From Deltaproteobacteria bacterium (lineage in GTDB: Bacteria; Desulfobacterota; Desulfobacteria; Desulfobacterales; SURF-15), in contig JAHEHB010000005.1 in the NCBI GenBank assembly GCA_024644775.1, forward strand, positions 1 through 23,628: 23,628 bases of DNA, given 5' to 3'. Positions 6,331-14,472 of this stretch are shown one piece after another (position 1 is the stretch's first letter; the number at the start of each line of letters is the position of its first letter). Made by a program: the position numbers and the translations under genes. The notes beneath the pieces are model-generated. The model saw only the letters and a program-made list of their open reading frames with translations, ran no database searches and had not been told where the DNA came from.

Positions 6331-7938
6331 ATGAACAATCATATTGAAATTATCAATCCGGTAGCCGGTATCTCCAGAGGGGGTAATGGAGAGGACTACT
6401 TCAAAGGCGTTGGTAGGGTTGAAGATCTTCGAATCGGTTTGCTCGATAATCATATGCCCCATGCCGGTGAATTTCTCCAACATGTTGGAGACGCTTTGTC
6501 GGCGAAATGTCAGAACTCAATTACCTATTGGCAAAAAGAATATTCCGCCCAAAGTGCCGGTTCTGAGATGCTCGACGAAATTACGGCAACCTGTGATGCG
6601 GTTGTAACCGGCTTTGGCGTATGAGGGGGGTGCACTTCGTGGAGTATCCACGACACCGCTGAATTGGAAAAAAGGGGTATCCCTACGGTTGCGGTAGTGG
6701 GTAGGGGTTTTGAGATGGCCGCCAGAAGTTATGGACGGGCATATAAGCTTCCTGAACTCCGGCTTCTGTTGGTGGATGACACGGTTGCTCATAAAGGGGG
6801 TGAGGAGCTACAAAAACTAGCACGGGAAAGCATCGATACGGTGATTGCTGAATTAAAACGCGACGAAGGTGATTCGAATCATCGAGGAAAAAAGGACACG
6901 GAGTGGAAATCCACGATGGTTGTGGATGGCGATGTGTCGGAGGCCAATCGTAGACTCATTGAGCTTGAATTAACGGACGGCCTTCCGGTTATCCCACCGG
7001 TCCCGAAACTGGTTGAACAGTTTGTGTTGGCGGCAGGGAAAGCCGGTAATGAATTGATCGCCCGGCTGATGCCTCGGATGGCCGATATTACTGTTGAACG
7101 CGTCGCAGCCAATGCCGTAATGGCAGGATGTTCGCCTGACGCGATGCCAATATTGATTAACGTCGTTAAAGCGATGGAAGCGGAAGAATACCGGGTCAAC
7201 CACGTTGTTACAACCGCTCACACGCTTTTTCCGTTGATTATCGTAAACGGACCCGTTGCGAAAGAAATCGGGATGAGTGACGGGAGAGATCTCAGTGCCG
7301 GCGGGTGGCGTCCGAACGCCACCATTGCGCGGGCTGTGAGACTCATCATGTATAACTGTATGGGGGAGCCCGGAAGTCGGGGCGCCACATGTCAGGGACA
7401 CTTATCCAAAATTGCAGATGCCATCACTGAAAATGTGGCGCAAAGCCCTTGGGAGCCGTATCACGTTGAAAGAGGCTTCCGTGAAACGGATAACGTTGTA
7501 ACCGTGTTCACTGTGGAACCGATGCAGATGGTAGATGACCACAGCGCACTGAGTGCCCAGGGGATTCTGGCCAATTTTGGTAGCCAAATGGCAACTTCGG
7601 GTAACCGGCCCATGTTCGGTCCTGCCCAGCATATGCTTATATTTGGCCCTGCCCATGCAAATAAGGTATCACAGGGCGGGTTTGATAAGCATATGGTGCG
7701 GCGGTTTATCTATGAGGTATACCGAATACCGGTTCATGCGTTTCCGCCTGAATCCAGAGAACGATGGAGCCCCTTGAAGAAGATGCTCTACGGTACGAAC
7801 ACAAACGAGATGGCAACCGTTCCTGTGGTTGAGGATGTTGGCGATATCCATATCATGGTTCATGGCGGAGCCGGACCAAATTCTCTCTTCGCACCGGGTG
7901 CCATCAATCACAGAGCCGTGACAAGAAAGATTGAATAA
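6331..7938 (+). CDS. UGSC-family selenoprotein, two-domain fusion (in-frame UGA = Sec98)
   Basis: This is read as one 535-residue selenoprotein with UGA at 6622-6624 decoded as selenocysteine (residue 98). The ATG at 6331 follows AAAAGGAG. Residues 1 to about 190 resemble the UGSC family: a strand with RIGLLDNHMPHAGEF, then DAVVTGFGV-U-GGCTSWSIHD, then ELEKRGIPTVAVV after the UGA. The redox motif is Sec98-Gly-Gly-Cys101, a Gly variant of the usual U-G-S-C. A linker leads to a second domain from about residue 200 (TDGLPVIPP 215-223, ITVERVAANAVMAGC, PLIIVNGPV, RPNATIARAVRL, HVERGF). That domain is the same family as the next gene. The frame is continuous across the UGA, and a stem-loop at 6629-6657 fits a bacterial SECIS. 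Conventional annotation would give a 97-residue stub plus a truncated protein. The reaction is unknown; thiol/selenol redox chemistry is inferred from the U-x-x-C motif. Confidence 0.88.
6629..6657 (+). promoter_or_regulatory. Bacterial SECIS stem-loop
   Basis: The stem-loop begins five nucleotides after the UGA. A lower stem GGTG (6629-6632) pairs with CACC (6654-6657). After a four-base bulge, a perfect 7-bp upper stem TCGTGGA (6637-6643) pairs with TCCACGA (6647-6653) around the apical GUA. The apex is about 20 nt from the UGA and has a G at its start, both as expected for SelB-recognised bacterial SECIS elements. The hairpin lies entirely within coding sequence. Confidence 0.75.
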
Positions 7939-7941
7939 ACG

Positions 7942-9015
7942 ATGCTGGAAAATACATTAACGACGCTACCGCATGGTACCGAATCCCTTCTCGATGTTGC
8001 AATGGATGGGGAATTGGGAGATGGGTTACCCATCATACCACCGACCCGGCGCGCGGTGGATCAACTGCTGAAGTATTCACCCGTTCCGGCAGATCGTGTG
8101 TTGGGTTTGATGGCCCCCCTTATGGTTGACGTAACGGTGGAGAGGGTGGCCATCTGTGCCGTAGCAGCGGGATGCAAACCGGCGTATTTTCCAGTGGTCT
8201 TAGCGGCGGTAGAAGCCATTCTGGAGGCCGAATTCAACCTCTTAGCGATACAGACGACAACCGAGTTGGCCTCACCGCTTCTGATCATAAATGGCCCTAT
8301 TGCGGAGCGACTTCAAATTCATTCTAGAAGCGGCTGTTTGGGACCCGGTTTTCGAGCGAATGCCACCATCGGCCGGGCGGTTCGCCTTGCTGCCATGTGC
8401 ATTGGTGGTGCAATTCCCGGAGAGACGGATATGGCGACTTTCGGACACGGCGGTAAGTTTTCAGCCTGCTTTGCAGAAGCCGAATCCATCAGTCCCTGGG
8501 TACCGCTTCACGTCGAGCGTGGGTTCTCAAAGGAAAGCAGTACGGTGACCGCTGTGGGAGCAGACGCTCCGGTGAATGTAAACGATTTTGTGAGCGATGC
8601 GGCGGAAAGTATCGTCCACATGATCGCAGAAACCATGTCTTACCCGGGTTCGAATAATGCACAGGGCGGTGGTGAGGTTTTGGTGGTGATTAGCGGCGCC
8701 CATGCGGAGATTTTCAAAAAAGATGGCTGGAATAAGCAGCAGGTCAAGGCGGCGCTGTTTGAACGTGCCCGGGTAACCATGGATCGATTTTCCGAAGAAG
8801 CGGCCATGCGCGTTCGGGACAAACGTAAGCACCGTTATGAGACCGAATACCCGGGTCCTGTCCCCATCGTCGATGATTCGGATAGTATTCTCATCGCCGT
8901 TGCCGGAGGACCGGGAAGCCACACGCTTTTTATTCCGACGTACGGTATCACCAAAGCGGTGACTAAAATCATTTCAGAACCAGCAAAAGGAGGAAGCCAT
9001 GATACGATTGGATAA
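7942..9015 (+). CDS. Stand-alone paralog of the selenoprotein's C-terminal domain
   Basis: This 357-residue protein is homologous, along nearly its full length, to residues 200-535 of the preceding selenoprotein. Shared blocks, in order, are GDGLPIIPPT (27-35), DVTVERVAICAVAAGC, SPLLIINGPI, RANATIGRAVRL, SPWVPLHVERGF and a Gly-rich C-terminus (AGGPGSHTLFIP). It lacks the UGSC domain and has no in-frame UGA. The start is 3 nt after the previous stop, with only a weak ribosome binding site, so translation is probably coupled. Its end overlaps the transporter binding-protein gene by 17 nt. As I recall, this uncharacterised family often sits next to UGSC proteins. The tandem arrangement suggests a heteromeric complex made by duplication, one subunit carrying the selenium redox centre. 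No cofactor motif is recognised. Confidence 0.82.
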   Translation: MLENTLTTLPHGTESLLDVAMDGELGDGLPIIPPTRRAVDQLLKYSPVPADRVLGLMAPLMVDVTVERVAICAVAAGCKPAYFPVVLAAVEAILEAEFNLLAIQTTTELASPLLIINGPIAERLQIHSRSGCLGPGFRANATIGRAVRLAAMCIGGAIPGETDMATFGHGGKFSACFAEAESISPWVPLHVERGFSKESSTVTAVGADAPVNVNDFVSDAAESIVHMIAETMSYPGSNNAQGGGEVLVVISGAHAEIFKKDGWNKQQVKAALFERARVTMDRFSEEAAMRVRDKRKHRYETEYPGPVPIVDDSDSILIAVAGGPGSHTLFIPTYGITKAVTKIISEPAKGGSHDTIG

Positions 9016-10261
9016 ATGGTTTGTAATGTTTGTTGCTTTCACTCTTATCTTAGGAGTTAACACCTCTGTGCGAGCAGACGGAGAAGTAACGCTTCTCATT
9101 CATCCCACCTTGTTTAAGGCCATGGGAGGCCCGAAAGGTGTCGTAGCCGATCTTGAAAAAGAAAAGGGGATTAAGGTTACCGTTGTGACATCACCTTACG
9201 GAAAAATTAAGGACAAAGCGGTCCTCTCCTTTGCTTCCGGCGGGGGGCAATTTGATGTGGTTACCTGGATCGGTCCCTGGATCAATTCAGAGACGATTGG
9301 GTTTCTGGAACCCCTGGATAATTATCTCTCCAAAATACCTGCAGACTATGATTACGAGGACATTATTGCTTCGCTGCGGGGTGAGACCCGTGTGGAGGGA
9401 ACAACCTATGCGATTCCATACCGGTGCGGTATGGGAATTGTGTATTACCGGAAAGACCTGTTTGAAAAGAAGGGAATTACGATCCCCAAGAGATGGGATG
9501 AATTTTTGGCAGCGGCCGAAAAATTGAATGAGCCGGGGAAAATTTACGGTGTTGTACAACGGGGCAAGCCAGGGGTTCACGTCGAGCAAGATTTTTTGCG
9601 GTATCTCCATAGCTCCGGTCTTGGTGTTCTCAGCAAAGAAGGAAAAAAGTGTAATTTGAGTGACCCCAAGGCCATTAAGACGCTCGAAGTCTTTGGCACA
9701 CCTTTTCAAAAAGGCTGGGCGCCACCGGATATGCTCGCCTATGGCCGTGATGAGTACCGTACCGCCATGATGCAGGGACGTGCCGCCATGGGAGTCTATT
9801 TCTCACCCTATTGGGGCCTGATGACCAATCCAGAAAAGTCCCAGGTAGCCAGTGAACTGGGTTGGTTTCTGGTGCCTTCTATAGACGGTCAAAATATCGG
9901 TCGCAGCTTAAACGGTGGCTGGTATGCTTTGATGGATAAAAACAGTAAAAACAAAGAGGCGGCCTGGCAGCTCATGATGGCGATGACCAATAAGCAGAAT
10001 CAGCTCCGGGGCGCCTTAAACTGGGCGAATGGACCGGTACGGGCATCTGTTTATAACAATGCGGAGTTTAAAAGGAAATTCCCGGTGGCTGAAGCCTGGC
10101 TAACCGCTCTCAGCAGAGGATTTGGACCCGTCAAGCATCCCCGTGCAGCGGAAATCAGTGATATAACATCGAAGGAAGTCACTAATTTCCTGCAGAAAAA
10201 GAAGACAGCAAAACAGGCACTGGAAGACGCCTGTCGCCAAATCAATTCAATGATCCAGTAG
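8999..10261 (+). CDS. ABC transporter extracellular solute-binding protein (family 1)
   Basis: This 420-residue periplasmic binding protein is preceded by AAAAGGAGG. It has a Sec signal peptide: positive MIRLDK, a hydrophobic core to about residue 20 and a cleavage site near VRA-D at 24-27. No lipobox Cys is present. The mature part shows family-1 hallmarks: a DVVTW strand followed by FLEPLDNYL, then YAIPYRCGMGIVYYRKDLFEKKGI and PKRWDEFLAAAEKL, and a later Trp-rich region (GGWYALMDKNSK, EAAWQLMMAM). Such proteins usually bind sugars, polyols or glycerol phosphodiesters, but the ligand cannot be read from sequence. The start overlaps the upstream gene by 17 nt. It is separated from its permease genes by a 142-bp palindromic repeat. 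Confidence 0.92.
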   Translation: MIRLDKWFVMFVAFTLILGVNTSVRADGEVTLLIHPTLFKAMGGPKGVVADLEKEKGIKVTVVTSPYGKIKDKAVLSFASGGGQFDVVTWIGPWINSETIGFLEPLDNYLSKIPADYDYEDIIASLRGETRVEGTTYAIPYRCGMGIVYYRKDLFEKKGITIPKRWDEFLAAAEKLNEPGKIYGVVQRGKPGVHVEQDFLRYLHSSGLGVLSKEGKKCNLSDPKAIKTLEVFGTPFQKGWAPPDMLAYGRDEYRTAMMQGRAAMGVYFSPYWGLMTNPEKSQVASELGWFLVPSIDGQNIGRSLNGGWYALMDKNSKNKEAAWQLMMAMTNKQNQLRGALNWANGPVRASVYNNAEFKRKFPVAEAWLTALSRGFGPVKHPRAAEISDITSKEVTNFLQKKKTAKQALEDACRQINSMIQ

Positions 10262-10307
10262 GGATGTCGCCTGTTTCAACTCCTTCCCTGCTTGTTATTT
10301 GATGGTT

Positions 10308-10449
10308 TCGCAAAAAGTCGAAAAACAGGTTTTTATATCATTCCGGCCCCGTATGAAATACGGGATAAACTGCAGCCGGAATCCAGTAAATTCAATGAAT
10401 TCTGGATGCCGGATCAAGTCCAGCATGACGGTTTTAGGACTTTTTACGA
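10308..10449. repeat. 142-bp MITE-like palindromic repeat inside the ABC operon
   Basis: Terminal inverted repeats TCGCAAAAAGTC (10308-10319) and GACTTTTTACGA (10438-10449) match at 11 of 12 positions. Partial match continues inward to TCATTCCGG/CCAGCATGA. Inside are a perfect 7-bp hairpin CCCGTAT-GAA-ATACGGG (10348-10364) and a pair CCGGAATCCAG (10376-10386) / CTGGATGCCGG (10402-10412) with one mismatch. No ORF of substance is present. The composition (TCATTCCGGC, GCCGGAATCCAG, CAGCATGACGG) resembles dispersed intergenic repeats common in proteobacteria. It ends 18 bp before the first permease start, which lacks a ribosome binding site. Confidence 0.75.
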
Positions 10450-10467
10450 GTTTATCTTATTTGACAT

Positions 10468-11403
10468 ATGGAAAAAAATGACACCGAAGCGTTGACGAGA
10501 GAATTTGACTTGGAACGGAAAAGCTGGCTGACGCCGGCACGGAAGCAAGCGCTTGTTCCGTATTTGCTGATCGCCCCTGCCTTTATTATTCTTGGGGCGA
10601 TTCTGATATACCCAACGCTGGATAATATCCGTCTTTCATTCCTCGAGTGGCGGCTGACAACACCTCATCTTAAAAAATTTGTCTGGTTTAAAAATTACGT
10701 TAAGCTGTTTACAGGGGATCCGGATTTCTGGCAGGTTACCCGCTTCAGTATCGGCTTTACGATTGTTACGATCGCGCTCGAATTCATTTTAGGGCTGGCC
10801 AGCGCCCTGCTTTTATACGGATTGGTAAAAGGTCGACGTTTGTTGACCGCGTTTCTGATCACTCCTTATATGGTTGCGCCCATTGCAGTGGGACTTGGCT
10901 GGCGCCTGATGTGGGATCGAGATATCGGTATCGTAAACTTCCTACTCGGCATTTTTAGTATCGCTAAAATAAATTGGTTGGCTGAAACAGCGCCTGCCTT
11001 TTGGGCGATTATCCTTACCGAAGTATGGCGGTCAACACCATTTGTGACCATGATACTGCTTGCCGGACTCACCGCTTTACCGAATGATGTGTTCGAAGCT
11101 GCCGCGGTAGACGGTGCGAACCGCGTTCTGATATTTCGACGCATCACGTTTCCGCTTATCCTTCCACCGCTGGCGGTTTCCCTCATGTTTCAAACAATTT
11201 TTAAACTCCGGGTTTTCGACATTCCCTACATTCTTACTGAAGGTGGCCCCGGTACTTCAACCATGCCTTATGGGCTCTATATCCAACGCACCTACTTTCG
11301 TTATTTTGATGTAGGCAGCGCCGCAGCTACGTCCGTCGTGTTGCTGTTTCTGGGAATGGGAGTCGCCTTATTTTACTTACGGCTTATTCGGGACCAAGAC
11401 TAG
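10468..11403 (+). CDS. ABC transporter permease, MalF/UgpA type
   Basis: This 311-residue inner-membrane permease has about six hydrophobic segments: near 29-52, 92-117, 130-152, 173-202, 229-250 and 288-306. The cytoplasmic EAA loop that docks on the ATPase reads EAAAVDGANRVLIFRRITFP near residues 209-228. A C-terminal motif GGPGTSTMPYGLYIQRTYF is typical of CUT1 first permeases. The ATG at 10468 comes right after the palindromic repeat, and I see no Shine-Dalgarno sequence there; initiation may be weak or leaderless-like. The second permease begins 6 nt after the stop. Together with the flanking genes it forms one importer. Confidence 0.93.
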   Translation: MEKNDTEALTREFDLERKSWLTPARKQALVPYLLIAPAFIILGAILIYPTLDNIRLSFLEWRLTTPHLKKFVWFKNYVKLFTGDPDFWQVTRFSIGFTIVTIALEFILGLASALLLYGLVKGRRLLTAFLITPYMVAPIAVGLGWRLMWDRDIGIVNFLLGIFSIAKINWLAETAPAFWAIILTEVWRSTPFVTMILLAGLTALPNDVFEAAAVDGANRVLIFRRITFPLILPPLAVSLMFQTIFKLRVFDIPYILTEGGPGTSTMPYGLYIQRTYFRYFDVGSAAATSVVLLFLGMGVALFYLRLIRDQD

Positions 11404-11409
11404 AGAAAG

Positions 11410-12264
11410 ATGGCGTGCAAACTAGAAAAAGAACAGATTGGACCGGGTATACCTCAATATCCATGGGCACGGGGGCTTATTTTTGTACTTCTCGCCTTCA
11501 GTTTGTTCCCCATCGCATGGATTATTTTAACATCGGTAAAAAACGAACAACATATTTTCAGTATTCCTCCAAAAGTCTTGGTATGGCCGGATTTTTCTCC
11601 CTACATTAAGTTTTTAAACCTCGGAAATGAATCCGCCATTCCATTCATATGGAACAGTATCGTGGTCGCGGTGTTGACCACCTTGTTGACGATCGTTGTC
11701 TCATCACTCGCCGCGTATGCATTTTCCCGTTATACGTTCAAGGGGAGTAGACAGTTTCTTTTTCTCATGTTGGCGACTCGTCTCCTTCCGCCGGTCACAG
11801 CCGTGGTTCCGCTCTATCTCGTATTCAGATATCTTGGTCTTTTGGACACAAAAATCATACTTATCTTCATATACACGGCGTTGAATATCCCCTTTGCAAC
11901 CTGGTTGATGAAGTCATTTTTTGACGGTATTCCAAAAGATCTTGAAGAGGCGGCTGCTATGGATGGTTGCGGCGCCATTCGGATCTTAGCTAAGATTACA
12001 TTCCCTTTGGCGTCTTCGGGAATCGCCGCTACTTCGATTTTTGTCTTTCTGTTGGCATGGAATGAATTTATGTTCGCTTTCATGTTTACGAATGTAAATG
12101 CCCGCACGATGCCGGTTCGCTTGGCGGAAACTATGGGAGAGATGCAGGTTTTTTGGCAAGATATGGCGACCCTTGCTACCCTGATTATACTACCGGCCCT
12201 CGTTGTGGGGTTTTTTATGCAACGGTACTTAATTCGGGCTTTAACTGCCGGCGCCATCAAGTAG
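11410..12264 (+). CDS. ABC transporter permease, MalG/UgpE type
   Basis: This 284-residue second permease of the importer also has about six hydrophobic segments. Its EAA loop is DLEEAAAMDGCGAIRILAKITFP near residues 177-199. The opening segment LFPIAWIILTSVK and the later AWNEFMFAFMFT are typical of CUT1 second permeases. The ATG at 11410 follows the previous stop by 6 nt, with a weak AGAAAG signal, so translation is probably coupled to the first permease. The ATPase gene follows after 24 nt with its own strong ribosome binding site. Confidence 0.93.
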   Translation: MACKLEKEQIGPGIPQYPWARGLIFVLLAFSLFPIAWIILTSVKNEQHIFSIPPKVLVWPDFSPYIKFLNLGNESAIPFIWNSIVVAVLTTLLTIVVSSLAAYAFSRYTFKGSRQFLFLMLATRLLPPVTAVVPLYLVFRYLGLLDTKIILIFIYTALNIPFATWLMKSFFDGIPKDLEEAAAMDGCGAIRILAKITFPLASSGIAATSIFVFLLAWNEFMFAFMFTNVNARTMPVRLAETMGEMQVFWQDMATLATLIILPALVVGFFMQRYLIRALTAGAIK

Positions 12265-12288
12265 TTTTCATCTTCCTAGGAGGCACCC

Positions 12289-13365
12289 ATGGGTGATGTT
12301 GTTTTTCGAAAGGTTTCGAAATATTTTGACACTGTCTGCGCTGTGGATGAAATTGATCTTAAAGTAGAAGAGGGTGAATTCTTGGCCCTGGTCGGTCCGT
12401 CGGGTTGCGGTAAAACAACCACACTGCGGATGCTGGCAGGCCTGGAGTTTCCAAACCGAGGGGATATTTTCGTTTCCGGCCGGCGAATGAATGATATTCC
12501 GGCAAAGGACCGAAACATGGCGATGGTTTTTCAAAGCTATGCACTTTATCCACACATGACGGTATATGAAAATATGGCTTTTGGGCTCCAGGTGCGCAAA
12601 TTACCGAAAGTGGAGATCGAGCGTCGGGTAAATGATGCCGCAGCGTTGATGGGAATTGAAGATTTTCTCAACAGAAAACCTCGGCAGCTTTCCGGCGGAC
12701 AACGGCAACGGGTGGCGGTTTGCAGGGCCATCGTGCGAGATCCTGTTCTCTTTCTTTTTGATGAACCGCTTAGCAATCTTGACGCCAAGCTCAGGGTGCA
12801 AGCACGTGGGGAAATCCGGAAACTCCAGAGAAGACTGAAGACGACATCCATCTATGTCACCCATGATCAAACCGAAGCCATGACCATGGGAGATCGCATT
12901 GTTGTGATGAACGAGGGTAAGATCCACCAAATTGGCCCACCCGTTGAACTTTATAATAAGCCTGTTGATCGTTTTGTTGCCGGTTTTCTGGGAAGTCCGG
13001 CAATGAATTTCATCAAAGGCACTGCTGCACGCAATAATGATGAGTTGATATTGAATGTGGGGAGTCTTCAATTTCCCCTGCTGGAATATTGCAGAGAAGG
13101 AAGTGACTATATCCTAGGTTTTCGACCGGAGCATATCCGGCTTACCGGCGATGAAGAAAATTTTGTATCTGTTATGGGAATCGTGGAACTTATCGAGCCG
13201 CTGGGCTCCGATTCACTTGTAATGGCTGATATAGGAAGTACGGTTGTAACCATTCGAGAAGATGGTCAGTTCAACGCTACCGTGGGAGAAACCATAAAGG
13301 TACGTTTCGATATGAAACAATCCCATCTTTTTGATGCGGAGACAGGGATGAGGATTGAAGCCTGA
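12289..13365 (+). CDS. ABC transporter ATPase, MalK/UgpC type
   Basis: This 358-residue ATPase is preceded by AGGAGG and has the usual length for carbohydrate-type (CUT1) import ATPases. Motifs in order are Walker A GPSGCGKTT (about 37-45), the Q loop FQSYALYPHMTVYENMAFGL (about 82-101), signature LSGGQRQRVAVCRAI (about 134-148), Walker B VLFLFDEPLSNLDAKLR (about 153-169) and the switch His in YVTHDQTEAMTMGDRI. A C-terminal TOBE-like regulatory region contains the strand YILGFRPEHIRL. It closes the transporter unit; a 327-bp gap separates it from the corrinoid protein. Substrate is set by the binding protein, not by this subunit. Confidence 0.95.
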   Translation: MGDVVFRKVSKYFDTVCAVDEIDLKVEEGEFLALVGPSGCGKTTTLRMLAGLEFPNRGDIFVSGRRMNDIPAKDRNMAMVFQSYALYPHMTVYENMAFGLQVRKLPKVEIERRVNDAAALMGIEDFLNRKPRQLSGGQRQRVAVCRAIVRDPVLFLFDEPLSNLDAKLRVQARGEIRKLQRRLKTTSIYVTHDQTEAMTMGDRIVVMNEGKIHQIGPPVELYNKPVDRFVAGFLGSPAMNFIKGTAARNNDELILNVGSLQFPLLEYCREGSDYILGFRPEHIRLTGDEENFVSVMGIVELIEPLGSDSLVMADIGSTVVTIREDGQFNATVGETIKVRFDMKQSHLFDAETGMRIEA

Positions 13366-13692
13366 TAGAAATCTCCGTTTCTCCATTTGAACCTGCCTGC
13401 ATAAAAATTCAAAGGAATAGATTCAATTTTTATTTGCTTGGCTTGATGTGAACTTTGACGTTACCGTAAAGGCGCAAAAGATCAATGTTGACAATAAAGC
13501 GCGCTTTCGTTAATGGGATGAGCATTGGTTTCGTTACATTGACACCTCGACGTGTTGCGTTGCAGCGAAATCCGATACCCAAATTTTCGATGTTCGATTT
13601 ATCAGTGGTGAAAAAGCGGCTTTTTGTAAATCGTAGAGACGCTTATCACTGATCAAGATTTGACACCTTGGTAGTTGCTAAAAGGAGGGAAT
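13366..13692. other. Intergenic leader of the corrinoid/methyltransferase genes
   Basis: This 327-bp gap has no credible gene. An A/T stem (ATAAAAATT 13401-13409 with AATTTTTAT 13425-13433) follows the ATPase gene and might act as a weak terminator. TTGACA at 13488-13493 adjoins a perfect 12-bp palindrome AAAGCGCGCTTT (13496-13507), which could be an operator, but no good -10 box follows. A hairpin is possible at 13595-13633 (CGATTT/AAATCG outer, AAAAAG-CGG-CTTTTT inner). An alternative pairing of ATCAGTG (13601-13607) with CACTGAT (13647-13653) is mutually exclusive with part of it. No B12-box consensus was found, although a corrinoid gene follows. Confidence 0.4.
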
Positions 13693-14331
13693 ATGGCTGA
13701 TTTTGAAGAACTCAGTAAAGCGATCATGAAGGGGGATAGCGATGCCGCGTTTGAATTGACCCGGAAAGCGCTGGAGAAAAATATTCCGGCTCATGAAATT
13801 TTGGATACGGGGCTGATTCCGGGACTTCAAAAAGTCGGCGACCTATTTGAATCCGGAGAATACTTTCTGCCCGAGCTGATCGTATCCGGAGATGCGGTTG
13901 CCAAAGCCTTGGAACTTATAGAACCGATCTTGGTAAAAGAAGGGTCTGCTTTAAAGGGGAGATACTTGATCGGTACCGTAAAGGGGGATATCCACGACCT
14001 TGGGAAAAACATTGTGATTATGATGTTGAAAGGCAATGGGTGGGATGTGACGGATCTCGGTGTTGATGTGTCTCCAGCAGACTTCTGCTCGGCGGTTAAA
14101 ACGGGAGATTTTCAGATTCTTGGACTCTCCTCACTGTTGACGATGACCCTGTCGAATGTCGAAAGAACCATAGAGGCTTTGAAAGCGGCAGGCTTAAGGG
14201 AAAAAATTATGGTGATGGTTGGCGGGGCGCCTACCACCGCAGAATGGGCGGAGAAAATCGGAGCCGATGCGCACGCGAAAGACGGACCCAGCGCAGCCAG
14301 AGCGGCAGCCGGGCTTATTGGAAAATCTTAA
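13693..14331 (+). CDS. Corrinoid (methyl-B12) protein of a methyltransferase system
   Basis: This 212-residue protein has the standard two parts of MtbC/MttC-like corrinoid proteins. A helical cap (about 1-85) includes LIPGLQKVGDLFESGEYFLPEL, and a Rossmann-like B12 domain follows. The cobalt-binding signature is GDIHDLGKN, with H101 as lower axial ligand, followed by SxL (S146) and GG at 177-178 for the nucleotide tail. The ATG at 13693 follows AAAGGAGGG; an in-frame TTG at 13675 would include the ribosome binding site. It shuttles a methyl group between a substrate-specific methyltransferase and an acceptor such as tetrahydrofolate. The only methyltransferase in view is the next gene. No reductive activator (RamA-like) or MtrH/MtvA-like partner is seen in the window. 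Confidence 0.94.
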   Translation: MADFEELSKAIMKGDSDAAFELTRKALEKNIPAHEILDTGLIPGLQKVGDLFESGEYFLPELIVSGDAVAKALELIEPILVKEGSALKGRYLIGTVKGDIHDLGKNIVIMMLKGNGWDVTDLGVDVSPADFCSAVKTGDFQILGLSSLLTMTLSNVERTIEALKAAGLREKIMVMVGGAPTTAEWAEKIGADAHAKDGPSAARAAAGLIGKS

Positions 14332-14472
14332 AGCTCCGTAGAAAACTATAGGATATCAACGGAATTCCGCCGAAGCCAACCCGCTTTTCCCGTGTTGTGT
14401 TCAATTCTAAAGTCGTTCTGGAAGCTTGTTACCGGGTATTTTGGCGAAGGCGAATGAAGGGAGGAAATTAAC

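Noticed and set aside
6622..6624. UGA as a true stop, making two genes or a pseudogene
   Set aside because: Both sides are in the same frame and form one conserved-looking motif, a SECIS-like stem follows, and no ribosome binding site or good start exists just after the UGA.
10292..10495. Short open frames between binding protein and permease
   Set aside because: They lie across the palindromic repeat and show no protein-like sequence or ribosome binding site.
12601..13071. 156-codon open frame on the minus strand
   Set aside because: It is antisense to the ABC ATPase, whose motifs are intact.
13366..13692. Cobalamin riboswitch before the corrinoid protein
   Set aside because: I found no B12-box or other conserved cobalamin riboswitch core; only generic hairpins are present.
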